This document shows positions 1 to 7,723 of a stretch of 64,000 nt of DNA, piece by piece. The DNA is from Aeromonas bivalvium. Its GTDB lineage: Bacteria; Pseudomonadota; Gammaproteobacteria; Enterobacterales; Aeromonadaceae. The notes beneath the pieces are model-generated. The model was given only the letters and a program-made list of their open reading frames with translations, had not been told where the DNA came from and did no database searches. Position numbers and translations under genes: made by a program. Location of the stretch: the NCBI RefSeq assembly GCF_000819765.1, contig NZ_CDBT01000056.1, positions 32,241 to 96,240 on the forward strand, in the 5' to 3' direction. Positions within the stretch are counted from its first letter, which is position 1, and every line of letters begins with the position of its first letter.

Positions 1-290
1 GGGTGATGAAGAAGCTCGACGAGGAGGCGCCCCACGAGATCATGCTGACCCTGGATGCGGGCACAGGCCAGAATGCCCTGAGCCAGGCCAAGCTGTTCAG
101 TGAGGCGGTGGGTCTGACCGGCATCACCCTCACCAAGCTGGACGGCACCGCCAAGGGGGGGGTCATCTTCGCGGTGGCGGACAAGTTCCAGATCCCGATC
201 CGCTTCATCGGGGTGGGCGAGGGGATCGACGATCTGCGCCCCTTCGTCGCCAATGACTTTATCGAGGCGTTGTTTAGCCGCGACGAATAA
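1..290 (+). CDS. ftsY: FtsY, signal recognition particle receptor (3' end only)
   Basis: This is the C-terminal roughly 96 residues of the SRP receptor GTPase, which docks SRP-ribosome complexes at the inner membrane for co-translational insertion. The start lies before the window. The visible part carries the end of the NG domain: the DAGTGQNA segment, then TKLDGTAKGG (the G4 TKxD guanine-specificity motif followed by the family's AKGG), then the closing IGVGEGIDDLRPF segment. It is followed directly by ftsE and ftsX, the conserved ftsYEX order of gammaproteobacteria. The call is very secure; only the N-terminal part is missing because of the window edge. Confidence 0.97.
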   Translation, partial: VMKKLDEEAPHEIMLTLDAGTGQNALSQAKLFSEAVGLTGITLTKLDGTAKGGVIFAVADKFQIPIRFIGVGEGIDDLRPFVANDFIEALFSRDE

Positions 291-294
291 GCCG

Positions 295-318
295 AAGGGC
301 CGTCCATGGGCGGCCCTT
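295..318 (+). terminator. Hairpin between ftsY and ftsE
   Basis: AAGGGCCG and CGGCCCTT form an 8-bp stem around an 8-base loop just after the ftsY stop. There is no run of T after it, so it is more likely a processing or weak attenuation hairpin than a full terminator, and ftsE is probably still cotranscribed with ftsY. Confidence 0.35.
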
Positions 319-370
319 GCTCTCTCCAGCGCCCCCTAGCCGGGGCCAGCTCAAGCTTCAGGGACCAGAG

Positions 371-1039
371 ATGATTCGTTTTGATCAGGTCAGCAAGGTA
401 TACAGCGGCGGCCATCAGGCGCTGCAGAAGGTGAGTTTTCACCTGCGCAAGGGGGAGATGGGCTTCCTGACCGGTCATTCCGGGGCGGGCAAGAGCACCC
501 TTCTCAAGCTGATCAGCGTGATGGAGCGGCCCACCGATGGCCGCGTCTTCTTTCACGGGGAGGATGTGAGCCGGATCCAGCGGCGCCAGATCCCCTATGT
601 ACGCCGTCAGATCGGCATGATCTTCCAGGATCACCGCCTGCTGATGGACAGAACCGTGTTCGACAACGTGGCCCTGCCCCTGGTGATCGACGGTTACAGC
701 CATGGAGACATCAACAAGCGGGTCGCCGCAGCCCTGGACAAGGTGGGTCTGCTTGGCAAGGAGCGCTACCAGCCGCGCATGCTCTCCGGTGGCGAGCAGC
801 AGCGGGTCGGCATCGCCCGCGCCATCGTCAACAAGCCGCCCCTGCTGCTGGCGGATGAGCCGACCGGCAACCTGGATCCCCAGCTCTCCATGGATATCAT
901 GCGATTGTTCGAGGAGTTCAACAGCTTCGGCGTCTCCGTGCTCATCGCCACCCATGACCTTGGCCTCATCGCCCGCATGCGCTATCGCACCTTCACCCTC
1001 AAGGCGGGACGGATGCACTCCCCGCAGGAGGAAAACTGA
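371..1039 (+). CDS. ftsE: FtsE, cell division ABC-type ATPase
   Basis: Cytoplasmic ATPase that pairs with the membrane protein FtsX at the septum to activate peptidoglycan hydrolases during division. The 222-residue protein has Walker [10 protein letters not shown] (35-43), the Q-loop region [11 protein letters not shown] signature LSGGEQQR, Walker [10 protein letters not shown] and the switch histidine in IATHDLG. The ATG at 371 gives the usual FtsE length and [11 protein letters not shown] start; the open frame extends upstream to 317 but that part does not look like FtsE. The stop overlaps the ftsX start by one base, so the two are translationally coupled. Confidence 0.97.
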   Translation: MIRFDQVSKVYSGGHQALQKVSFHLRKGEMGFLTGHSGAGKSTLLKLISVMERPTDGRVFFHGEDVSRIQRRQIPYVRRQIGMIFQDHRLLMDRTVFDNVALPLVIDGYSHGDINKRVAAALDKVGLLGKERYQPRMLSGGEQQRVGIARAIVNKPPLLLADEPTGNLDPQLSMDIMRLFEEFNSFGVSVLIATHDLGLIARMRYRTFTLKAGRMHSPQEEN

Positions 1040-1992
1040 TGGCTATCGTGCGTCACAAGCAGCCACTGCTGCGTCGCTTCGTCATGTATTGGGTCGATCA
1101 TCTGCGTCAGGCCTTCGCCAGCCTGGGGGAGCTGTGGCGCAATCCGCTCGCCTCCCTGATGACCCTGGCCGTGCTCGGGGTCAGCCTGGCACTGCCTTCC
1201 TGTTTCCATGTGCTGCTCAAGAACGCCGAGCTGGTGGAGGGCAACTGGCAGAACAGTTCCCAGATCTCCCTCTATCTGCGCAAGGATCTGCCGGAGCAGA
1301 ACATCCAGGAGCTCAGGCAGCGGATCCAGCTCTACCCCGAGGTGGCCTCGGTGACCTACATGAGCCGGGATCAGGCCCTCAAGGAATTTCGCGAGATCTC
1401 GGGTTTTGGCGATGCGCTCGATTACCTGGACAGCAACCCGCTGCCCCCCGTGCTGAGCGTGATCCCGGATCCCCGCTGGCAGAATCCGGAAGGGGCTGCC
1501 GAGCTGCTGGCCAAGCTGGAGAACGAGCCCGGCATAGAGCAGGGCAAGCTGGACCTGCAATGGCTGACCCGGTTGCAGGGCATCATGAACCTGCTGCGCC
1601 ACACCATCACGGGGATCGCCGCCCTGCTGCTGTGCGCCGTGCTGCTCATCGTCGGCAACACCCTCAGACTCAACATCCTGAACCAGCGCTCCGAGATTGA
1701 GGTGCTCAAGCTGGTGGGGGCGACCGATGCCTTCATCCACAGGCCCTTCCTCTATACCGGCATCTGGTACGGGGTGATCGGCGGCATGCTGGCCTGGTGG
1801 CTGACCGAGGTGATGGTGATCTGGAGCGAGGGGGTGGTCAAGGAGCTGGCCGGCCTCTACAACAGCCATTTCCGGCTGGTGGGCATGGGGGCGGTCGACG
1901 GGATCAACCTGATCCTGCTGGGCGCCCTGCTGGGCTTGATCGCCTCCTGGTTCTCCGTGCATCGCCATATCCGCGACATAGAGCCTTCCTGA
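1039..1992 (+). CDS. ftsX: FtsX, cell division permease-like protein
   Basis: Inner-membrane partner of FtsE. The 317-residue protein has a cytoplasmic N-terminus, one membrane helix near residues 35-60 (LASLMTLAVLGVSLAL), a large periplasmic loop of about 110 residues that in the family contacts the EnvC-type amidase activator, and three C-terminal membrane helices (GIAALLLCAVLLIVG, GIWYGVIGGMLAWW, LILLGALLGLIASW). This is the standard FtsX topology. Its ATG shares a base with the ftsE TGA. The next gene, rpoH, is 444 bases away and separated by a strong terminator. Confidence 0.96.
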   Translation: MAIVRHKQPLLRRFVMYWVDHLRQAFASLGELWRNPLASLMTLAVLGVSLALPSCFHVLLKNAELVEGNWQNSSQISLYLRKDLPEQNIQELRQRIQLYPEVASVTYMSRDQALKEFREISGFGDALDYLDSNPLPPVLSVIPDPRWQNPEGAAELLAKLENEPGIEQGKLDLQWLTRLQGIMNLLRHTITGIAALLLCAVLLIVGNTLRLNILNQRSEIEVLKLVGATDAFIHRPFLYTGIWYGVIGGMLAWWLTEVMVIWSEGVVKELAGLYNSHFRLVGMGAVDGINLILLGALLGLIASWFSVHRHIRDIEPS

Positions 1993-2255
1993 GCAAGGAA
2001 TCGACAAATATTCACTGGATTTTGCGAGCTGGATCAAGTAAAAAAATGACCCTTTCTGGCACAGCTCGCGTTCAGGGAGTAATCTGGACGTCAATGATCG
2101 CCAGGATCTTCCCGAGATCCATTGAACCTTATCGAAATAACACAGTCTTAAAATCGAACTTATACGGGTGTGGCGTAAGACCCCCGCTCGTCAGACTTGG
2201 CAAGCATGTGAAGGTTGCGAGCTCCGCAACAATGGACTTAGCATGCTACTTTTCG
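1993..2255 (+). other. ORF-free interval after ftsX; possible small RNA or long 3' UTR
   Basis: No convincing coding region lies here. A hairpin GTTGC-GAGCTCC-GCAAC sits at about 2214-2230 and the region ends in a strong intrinsic terminator (2256-2284). AT-rich stretches around 2122-2160 could hold a promoter, though spacing to a consensus -10 is poor. It may be the ftsYEX 3' UTR, or a short independent transcript ending at the terminator. Confidence 0.35.
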
Positions 2256-2284
2256 GGGGTCCTTCACTGTGACCCCTTTTTTTT
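2256..2284 (+). terminator. Intrinsic terminator upstream of rpoH
   Basis: GGGGTC and GACCCC pair around a 9-base loop and are followed by eight consecutive T. This should end transcripts from ftsYEX (or from a small RNA) and insulate rpoH. Confidence 0.85.
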
Positions 2285-2380
2285 GACTGTTCATTGATGA
2301 TTCATCCCGTGATCCTAAGATGAGCCGGGTTCTGACCTGGTTCAGTTGTTGACTCAGGCCGCAGAATGGTCGCCCCCGCC

Positions 2381-2408
2381 TGGACAGCCCGACTGAGGGT
2401 GCTAGACT
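2381..2408 (+). promoter_or_regulatory. Candidate sigma-70 promoter of rpoH
   Basis: TGGACA (2381-2386), a 16-base spacer and TAGACT (2403-2408) lie just before rpoH and after the upstream terminator. Matches are imperfect. In E. coli rpoH has several promoters for different sigma factors; others may exist here but I could not define them. Confidence 0.35.
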
Positions 2409-2436
2409 GGCGCGACGCAAGAGTAAGAGGTAAAAG

Positions 2437-3291
2437 ATGGGAACTTCATTGCAACGCACTATGGCCCTTATCCCCCAAGGCAGTCTGGAAGGTTATGTCC
2501 AGGCCGTCAACGCGATCCCCGTGCTCAGCGCGGAAGAGGAGCGTGAGCTGGCGATGCGGTTGCAGCAGGATGGCGATCTCGAGGCTGCCCGTCAGCTGGT
2601 CATGTCGCACCTGCGCTTTGTCGTTCACGTTGCCAAGAGTTATGCCGGCTACGGCCTGCCCCAGGCTGATCTGGTACAGGAAGGCAATATCGGCCTGATG
2701 AAGGCGGTCAAGCGCTTCGACCCCAGTGTGGGGGTGCGTCTGGTCTCCTTCGCCGTGCACTGGATCAAGGCCGAAATTCACGAATACGTGCTGCGTAACT
2801 GGCGCATGGTCAAGGTGGCGACCACCAAGGCCCAGCGCAAGCTCTTCTTCAACCTGCGCAAATCCAAGAAACGTCTGGGCTGGTTCAGCCACGACGAGGC
2901 CCGTGCCGTGGCCGACGAACTCGGTGTCTCGGTCAGCGATGTGACCGAGATGGAAGCGCGCATGAGCAATTACGATCAGGCGTTCGATCTGGTGGGTGAC
3001 GAGGATGACGAAGCCGGCTTCGCCCCCGTCCACTACCTGGAAGACAAGTCGTCCGATCTCGCCGCCACCATAGAGAACGACAACTGGGACAGCCATGCCA
3101 CCCGCCGTCTGGGCTCGGCCCTGGCGACCCTGGATGAGCGCAGCCAGCACATCATCCGTGCCCGCTGGCTGGATGATGACAACAAGACCACGCTGCAGGA
3201 GCTGGCCGACAGCTACGGCGTCTCCGCCGAGCGAATTCGCCAGCTTGAGAAAAATGCCCTCAAGAAGCTGAAAGACGCCATGGTGGCGTGA
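2437..3291 (+). CDS. rpoH: RpoH, heat-shock sigma factor (sigma-32)
   Basis: Alternative sigma factor directing RNA polymerase to heat-shock promoters. The 284-residue product has conserved region 2 ([19 protein letters not shown], about 78-96, core binding and -10 recognition), the diagnostic RpoH box QRKLFFNLR (133-141, involved in core binding and FtsH/DnaK control), and a C-terminal region 4 helix-turn-helix ([28 protein letters not shown]). Start ATG 2437 has an upstream AGAGGTAAAAG ribosome site. Gene order after ftsX is as in other Enterobacterales, Vibrionales and Aeromonadales. Single gene with its own terminator. Confidence 0.98.
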   Translation: MGTSLQRTMALIPQGSLEGYVQAVNAIPVLSAEEERELAMRLQQDGDLEAARQLVMSHLRFVVHVAKSYAGYGLPQADLVQEGNIGLMKAVKRFDPSVGVRLVSFAVHWIKAEIHEYVLRNWRMVKVATTKAQRKLFFNLRKSKKRLGWFSHDEARAVADELGVSVSDVTEMEARMSNYDQAFDLVGDEDDEAGFAPVHYLEDKSSDLAATIENDNWDSHATRRLGSALATLDERSQHIIRARWLDDDNKTTLQELADSYGVSAERIRQLEKNALKKLKDAMVA

Positions 3292-3306
3292 TGCTTCATC
3301 GACAAG

Positions 3307-3330
3307 ACAGGGCCTGATGGCCCTGTTTTT
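3307..3330 (+). terminator. rpoH intrinsic terminator
   Basis: ACAGGGCC and GGCCCTGT form the stem with loop TGAT, followed by TTTTTG. Confidence 0.9.
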
Positions 3331-3415
3331 GTTTCGAGAGCATCTGGTCGGCCTTGCCTTGGTTACCCTTGTGTATGTTATGTTGCCGCCACTGCCACAG
3401 TAGGGAGAGCAGATA

Positions 3416-4075
3416 GTGAAACTGTTGAACGACCTGTTTACCAACAACCGCGAGTGGGCGGAGCGGATCAAGGCCGAGGACCCGAATTTCTTCGCTACCC
3501 TCTCCGCCCAGCAGGCCCCCGAATACCTCTGGATCGGTTGCTCCGACAGCCGGGTACCCGCCAACCAGCTGATGGGACTGCTGCCGGGAGACGTCTTCGT
3601 CCACCGCAACGTCGCCAACCTGGTGGTGCACACCGACTTCAACTGCCTCTCGGTGCTGCAATATGCGGTCGAGGTGCTCAAGGTGAAGCACATCATCATC
3701 TGCGGTCACTACGGCTGCGGTGGCGTCAAGGCGGCGATGCAGAACCAGGAGCTGGGCCTCATCGACAACTGGCTGCGCAACATCAAGGACGTCTACCACA
3801 AGTACGGTGAAGAGCTCGAGGCCATCGAGGATGAACACGAGCGGTTCGACTACCTGTGCGAGCTGAACGTGGCCGAGCAGGTTGCCAACGTCTGCTACAC
3901 CACCATCATCCAGAACGCCTGGCGCAAGGGTCAGGAGCTGGCGGTGCACGGCTGGATCTACGGCATCAAGGATGGTCTGCTGCACGATCTGGATCTCTGC
4001 ATCAGCGGACCGGATCAGATCCCCGATGTCTATCGCGCCTGGCCGGACAAGCGTCCGCCCCATCGCCGTCGCTGA
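3416..4075 (+). CDS. can: Beta-class carbonic anhydrase
   Basis: Zinc enzyme interconverting CO2 and bicarbonate in the cytoplasm. The 219-residue protein carries the beta-class zinc ligands Cys42 and Asp44-Arg46 (CSDSR), His98 and Cys101 (GHYGCGG), at the positions seen in E. coli Can. The start is GTG at 3416 (MKLLNDLF). It is preceded by its own short intergenic region, and hutC begins only 11 bases after its stop, so the histidine-utilisation regulator may be partly cotranscribed with it, which is an odd pairing. Confidence 0.96.
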   Translation: MKLLNDLFTNNREWAERIKAEDPNFFATLSAQQAPEYLWIGCSDSRVPANQLMGLLPGDVFVHRNVANLVVHTDFNCLSVLQYAVEVLKVKHIIICGHYGCGGVKAAMQNQELGLIDNWLRNIKDVYHKYGEELEAIEDEHERFDYLCELNVAEQVANVCYTTIIQNAWRKGQELAVHGWIYGIKDGLLHDLDLCISGPDQIPDVYRAWPDKRPPHRRR

Positions 4076-4086
4076 GGACGCTGCCG

Positions 4087-4791
4087 TTGGCCCCTGCGCT
4101 CTATTTGCAGATCAAGCAACACGTGCTCGACGGCATCCGCTCCCGCCACTATGAGGCGGGAGACAGGATCCCGACCGAGGCCGCCCTGTGCGAGCAGTTT
4201 GCCGTGAGCCGGATGACGGTCAACAAGGCCCTGCGCGAACTGGTGGCCGAAGGCTGGCTCAACCGCACCGCCGGCTCCGGCAGCTTCGTGGCGGACAGGC
4301 GCACCGAGTCAACCCTGCTTGCCATTCGCAACATAGCGGACGAGATAGCGGAGCAGGGGGCCGAGTACAGCGCCCGGGTGATCCGGCTCGAACGTCAGGC
4401 CGCCGATGAGAAGGTGGCGGTGCAGCTTGGCCTGCGGGTCGGTGCCCCCATCTTCCACAGCCTGATCGTCCATCAGGCCGATGGGGAGCCGCTGCAGCTG
4501 GAGGAGCGCTTCGTCGATGCCAGGCAGCTGCCCGGCTACGGCGAGCAGGACTTCACCCGCCAGACCCCGAACCGCTATCTGATGGAGGCGTGTCCCCTCT
4601 CCGAGATGGAACACGTGGTCGAGGCCGTGTTGCCGAGCGCCGGTGAGGCGGGCCTGTTGCAGGTGCGGGTCGATACCCCCTGCCTGCTGCTCCATCGTCG
4701 TACCTGGTCCGACGGGGCCCTGGTCTCCTATGCCAGGCTGCTGTCGCCGGGATCCCGCTACAAGCTGAGGTCCCAGACCCGCATGTCCTGA
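4087..4791 (+). CDS. hutC: HutC, GntR-family repressor of histidine utilisation
   Basis: Transcription factor that in the family represses hut genes and is released by urocanate. The 234-residue protein has an N-terminal GntR winged helix (about 3-70: LYLQIKQHVLDGIRS, IPTEAALCEQFAVSRMTVNKALREL, GSGSFVADRR) and a C-terminal UTRA ligand domain (about 90-230). I chose TTG 4087, with GAGGA eight bases upstream; an in-frame CTG at 4081 or 4072 is less likely. Its position next to yjiH and hutIGUH and the repeated TGTATATACA palindromes in front of those genes support the name. Confidence 0.93.
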   Translation: MAPALYLQIKQHVLDGIRSRHYEAGDRIPTEAALCEQFAVSRMTVNKALRELVAEGWLNRTAGSGSFVADRRTESTLLAIRNIADEIAEQGAEYSARVIRLERQAADEKVAVQLGLRVGAPIFHSLIVHQADGEPLQLEERFVDARQLPGYGEQDFTRQTPNRYLMEACPLSEMEHVVEAVLPSAGEAGLLQVRVDTPCLLLHRRTWSDGALVSYARLLSPGSRYKLRSQTRMS

Positions 4792-4810
4792 GCCAGGAAT
4801 CACAGCCCAA

Positions 4811-4830
4811 GGCCCCTCGCGGGCCTTTTT
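4811..4830 (+). terminator. hutC intrinsic terminator
   Basis: GGCCC and GGGCC pair around CTCGC, followed by TTTTT. Confidence 0.8.
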
Positions 4831-4902
4831 CGTTTCCCGATTGCGAGATCCCGTCGGGATCCGTCATGGTTCCCCATGTTTAATCCTTGTTAATTTTTTG
4901 TT

Positions 4903-4931
4903 TTGTCCTCCCCGGCAATCTGGTGTAGATA
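4903..4931 (+). promoter_or_regulatory. Candidate promoter of the yjiH-type gene
   Basis: TTGTCC (4903-4908), a 17-base spacer and TAGATA (4926-4931). The match is moderate. The likely HutC operator begins at the last base of the -10, a placement typical of repression. Confidence 0.4.
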
Positions 4932-4942
4932 TGTATATACAT
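4931..4942 (+). promoter_or_regulatory. Likely HutC operator 1 (perfect 12-bp palindrome)
   Basis: ATGTATATACAT is a perfect palindrome upstream of the yjiH-type gene. The 10-bp core TGTATATACA recurs exactly at 6331-6340 and 6464-6473, all within the hut cluster. GntR/HutC-family operators have this kind of TGTAnnTACA-like symmetry, so assignment to HutC is an inference from repetition and context. Confidence 0.75.
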
Positions 4943-5000
4943 TTGCGGCAACCCTCCCGGGTGACCGCATGGGTGAGTCAAAAAAACAGGGAGAGACAAG

Positions 5001-6323
5001 ATGGAAAGGGAACAGGTCATGGCGCCCAGCACGGGGGCCGGTGCGGCCTTCAAGCTGATCCTTACCGCGATCCTGGGGATCGGCAGCTTCTTCGTGCCCT
5101 TCGAGTGGGGGGACAAGAGCACCATACTGGTGGATCATCTGGCGAGCCAGCTGGTGGCCCAGCGCACCCTGGCGGTGAGTCTGGTGATGGGGCTCATCAT
5201 TTATGGCGCCTGCGCGCCCCTGTGGAACGGCCGCTGGCGAGCCCGTCCCATCGACAGGGTGCTGACCCTGTTCAAGTTGCTCGGCCTGGGGCTGGCCCTG
5301 GTCTATCTGAGCGGTGTCGGGCCTGCCTGGCTGATGGCGCCGGGCAGTCTTCCCTTCCTGTTCGACAAGCTGGCCATGACGGTGGGCCTGATCGTCCCCA
5401 TCGGTGCCCTGGCGCTCACCTTCCTGCTGGGATTCGGTCTGCTGGAGCTGATCGGCGTCCTGATGCAGCCCATCATGCGTCCCCTCTGGCGCACCCCGGG
5501 TCACTCGGCCATCGATGCGGTGGCCTCCTTCGTCGGCAGCTACTCGGTGGGCCTGCTCATCACCAACCGGGTCTATCTGGCGGGCAAGTACAGCCTGCGC
5601 GAAGCCGCCATCATAGCAACCGGCTTCTCCACAGTGTCGGCGGCCTTCATGATCATCGTCGCCAAGACCCTCGACCTGATGCCTCACTGGAACTTCTACT
5701 TCTGGTCGACCCTGGTCATTACCTTCCTGATCACCGCCATCACGGCCCGGATCCCGCCCATTTCCCGGCTCGATGATGAGGGGGGCGAGGACGAGCCTCT
5801 GCCCGCCGGCATGAATCGCTGGCAGGCGGCCATGGCGGCGGGCCTGAGTCAGTCGCGCCAGGCACCGGCGATCTGGCGCCAGCTGCTGGACAACCTGCGT
5901 GACGGGGTACAGATGGCGGCGGCCGTGGTGCCCTCCATCCTCTCGGTGGGCCTGATGGGGCTGCTGCTGGCCAACCACACGCCGTTGTTCGACGTCATCG
6001 GCTGGATCTTCCTGCCCTTCACCTGGCTGATGGATATGAATGAGCCCATGGTGGCGGCCAGCTCCCTGGCGGCCGGTCTGGCGGAGATGTTCCTGCCCGC
6101 CATCCTGCTCAAGGATGCGGATCTGCTGGTGCGCTTCGTGGCGGCCGTGGTGTCGGTCAGTTCCGTGCTCTTTCTGTCCGCCTCCATCCCCTGCATCCTG
6201 GCCACCCGTATTCCCCTCGGGGTGGGTCAGCTGCTGGTTATCTGGCTGATCCGCACTCTGCTTGGCCTGCTGCTGGCCGGGGGACTGGGCAAGGTCGCCA
6301 TCGCCCTGGGTTGGCTTGCCTGA
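5001..6323 (+). CDS. yjiH: YjiH-family membrane protein (GATE/nucleoside-recognition type), hut-associated
   Basis: A 440-residue integral membrane protein with about ten hydrophobic helices (for example SLVMGLIIYGACAPLW, LGLGLALVYLSG, ALTFLLGFGLLELIG, MAAAVVPSILSVGLMGLLLA, LLVIWLIRTLLGLLLAGGLG). It resembles E. coli YjiH and other proteins with the nucleoside-recognition/GATE fold, whose substrates are mostly unknown. It lies between hutC and hutI and has its own operator copy, so a role in uptake of histidine, urocanate or a related compound is plausible, but this is inference from context only. Confidence 0.82.
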   Translation: MEREQVMAPSTGAGAAFKLILTAILGIGSFFVPFEWGDKSTILVDHLASQLVAQRTLAVSLVMGLIIYGACAPLWNGRWRARPIDRVLTLFKLLGLGLALVYLSGVGPAWLMAPGSLPFLFDKLAMTVGLIVPIGALALTFLLGFGLLELIGVLMQPIMRPLWRTPGHSAIDAVASFVGSYSVGLLITNRVYLAGKYSLREAAIIATGFSTVSAAFMIIVAKTLDLMPHWNFYFWSTLVITFLITAITARIPPISRLDDEGGEDEPLPAGMNRWQAAMAAGLSQSRQAPAIWRQLLDNLRDGVQMAAAVVPSILSVGLMGLLLANHTPLFDVIGWIFLPFTWLMDMNEPMVAASSLAAGLAEMFLPAILLKDADLLVRFVAAVVSVSSVLFLSASIPCILATRIPLGVGQLLVIWLIRTLLGLLLAGGLGKVAIALGWLA

Positions 6324-6330
6324 ATTGAAT

Positions 6331-6340
6331 TGTATATACA
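6331..6340 (+). promoter_or_regulatory. Likely HutC operator 2
   Basis: Exact TGTATATACA, seven bases after the stop of the yjiH-type gene and 133 bases upstream of operator 3. Its place, far upstream of the hutI promoter and before a terminator, suggests an auxiliary site, possibly for looping or cooperative binding. Confidence 0.6.
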
Positions 6341-6357
6341 TATAGGCGTGAATATTT

Positions 6358-6380
6358 GCCCACCGTCAGGTGGGCTTTTT
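6358..6380 (+). terminator. Terminator after the yjiH-type gene
   Basis: GCCCACC and GGTGGGC form the stem around GTCA, followed by TTTTT. It separates the transporter-like gene from hutIGUH, which then need their own promoter. Confidence 0.85.
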
Positions 6381-6453
6381 CATGGCTATACTCAAGTAAA
6401 TCCAGTGTTGCCAAGATGTGATCTCGCTACTGTATTTTTGGTTCGAGATAGGC

Positions 6454-6473
6454 TATAACGTATTGTATATACA
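6454..6473 (+). promoter_or_regulatory. hutI promoter -10 and likely HutC operator 3
   Basis: TATAAC (6454-6459) is a plausible -10, although no good -35 was found. The exact palindrome TGTATATACA (6464-6473) covers the expected start of transcription. The hutI start codon is at 6488. This is the best placed of the three operators for direct repression of hutIGUH. Confidence 0.7.
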
Positions 6474-6487
6474 TTTGTGGGGGCGAT

Positions 6488-7723
6488 ATGAACAAGGAAC
6501 TGTTGAACTGCGAGCGGGTCTGGCTCAATGTGCTGCCGGCGACCATGAGGCCGGATCTGGCCGATTATGGCCTGCTGGAGCCCCACGCCATCGGCGTGCG
6601 CGACGGCCTGATCCATGGGCTGGTCCCCATGCATGAGCTCAAGGGCAGTTTCCCCGCCCACTGGCAGGACATGAAGGGCAAGCTGGTGACTCCGGGTCTC
6701 ATCGACTGCCACACCCACCTCGTCTTCGCCGGCAGCCGGGCCGAGGAGTTCGAATTGCGCCAGAAGGGGGTGCCCTATGCCGAGATCGCCAGGCGCGGTG
6801 GCGGCATCCTCTCCACCGTCAAGGCGACTCGGGCCGCGAGCGAAGAAAGTCTCTACGATCTCGCCCTGCCAAGGGTGAAGGCGCTGATGCGGGAAGGGGT
6901 CACCACCCTGGAGATCAAGTCCGGTTACGGCCTCACCCTGGCGGACGAACTCAAGATGCTGCGGGTCGCCCGTCGCCTCGGCCAGTCCCTGCCCATTCGG
7001 GTCAAGACCACACTGCTGGCCGCCCACGCCGTGCCGCCGGAATACAGGGACGATCCCGACTCCTGGGTCGAGACCATTTGCCAGGAGATCATTCCGGCCG
7101 CCGCCGAGGCGGGACTGGCCGACGCAGTGGATGTGTTCTGCGAGCACATCGGTTTCTCCCTGGCCCAGACCGAGCAGGTCTACCTGGCCGCGGCCCAGTA
7201 CGGCCTGCCGGTGAAGGGGCACATGGATCAGCTCTCCAATCTGGGGGGCAGCACCATGGCCGCCAACTTCGGCGCCCTCTCGGTGGATCACCTCGAGTAT
7301 CTGGATGGGGACGGCATCCATGCCCTGGCCCATCGCGGCGTGGTCGCCACCCTGCTGCCCACTGCCTTCTACTTCCTCAAGGAGACCAGGTTGCCGCCGG
7401 TCGAGGCCCTGCGCCGCGCCCATGTGCCCATGGCGGTCTCCTCCGACATCAATCCGGGTACGGCTCCGATCGTTTCCCTGCGCATGGCCATGAACATGGC
7501 CTGCACCCTGTTTGGCCTGACCCCGCCAGAGGCCCTGGCCGGGGTGACCCGTCACGCCGCCCGCGCCCTGGGGGAACAGGAGCGGCTGGGACAGCTGCGG
7601 GTCGGCATGGCGGCGGATTTCGTGGTGTGGAGCTGTGCCCATCCCGCCGAGCTCAGCTATCTGGTCGGTGTCGAGCAGCCGGTCTGCCGCGTGGTCAATG
7701 GCGAGGAGACGATCCATGGTTGA
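6488..7723 (+). CDS. hutI: HutI, imidazolonepropionase
   Basis: Third enzyme of histidine degradation: hydrolyses 4-imidazolone-5-propionate to N-formimino-L-glutamate. The 411-residue protein belongs to the amidohydrolase superfamily. Metal-ligand motif DCHTHLVFAG follows the N-terminal beta domain, with further histidines in KTTLLAAHA and KGHMDQLSN, and an aspartate in SSDINPGT. Start ATG 6488 is preceded by GGGGGCGAT. It overlaps hutG by eight bases, so the two are probably translated as a coupled unit. Confidence 0.97.
   Translation: MNKELLNCERVWLNVLPATMRPDLADYGLLEPHAIGVRDGLIHGLVPMHELKGSFPAHWQDMKGKLVTPGLIDCHTHLVFAGSRAEEFELRQKGVPYAEIARRGGGILSTVKATRAASEESLYDLALPRVKALMREGVTTLEIKSGYGLTLADELKMLRVARRLGQSLPIRVKTTLLAAHAVPPEYRDDPDSWVETICQEIIPAAAEAGLADAVDVFCEHIGFSLAQTEQVYLAAAQYGLPVKGHMDQLSNLGGSTMAANFGALSVDHLEYLDGDGIHALAHRGVVATLLPTAFYFLKETRLPPVEALRRAHVPMAVSSDINPGTAPIVSLRMAMNMACTLFGLTPPEALAGVTRHAARALGEQERLGQLRVGMAADFVVWSCAHPAELSYLVGVEQPVCRVVNGEETIHG

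Noticed and set aside
317..370. Upstream extension of ftsE from 317
   Set aside because: The added residues (Pro/Ser-rich) do not resemble FtsE and the ATG at 371 gives the standard length.
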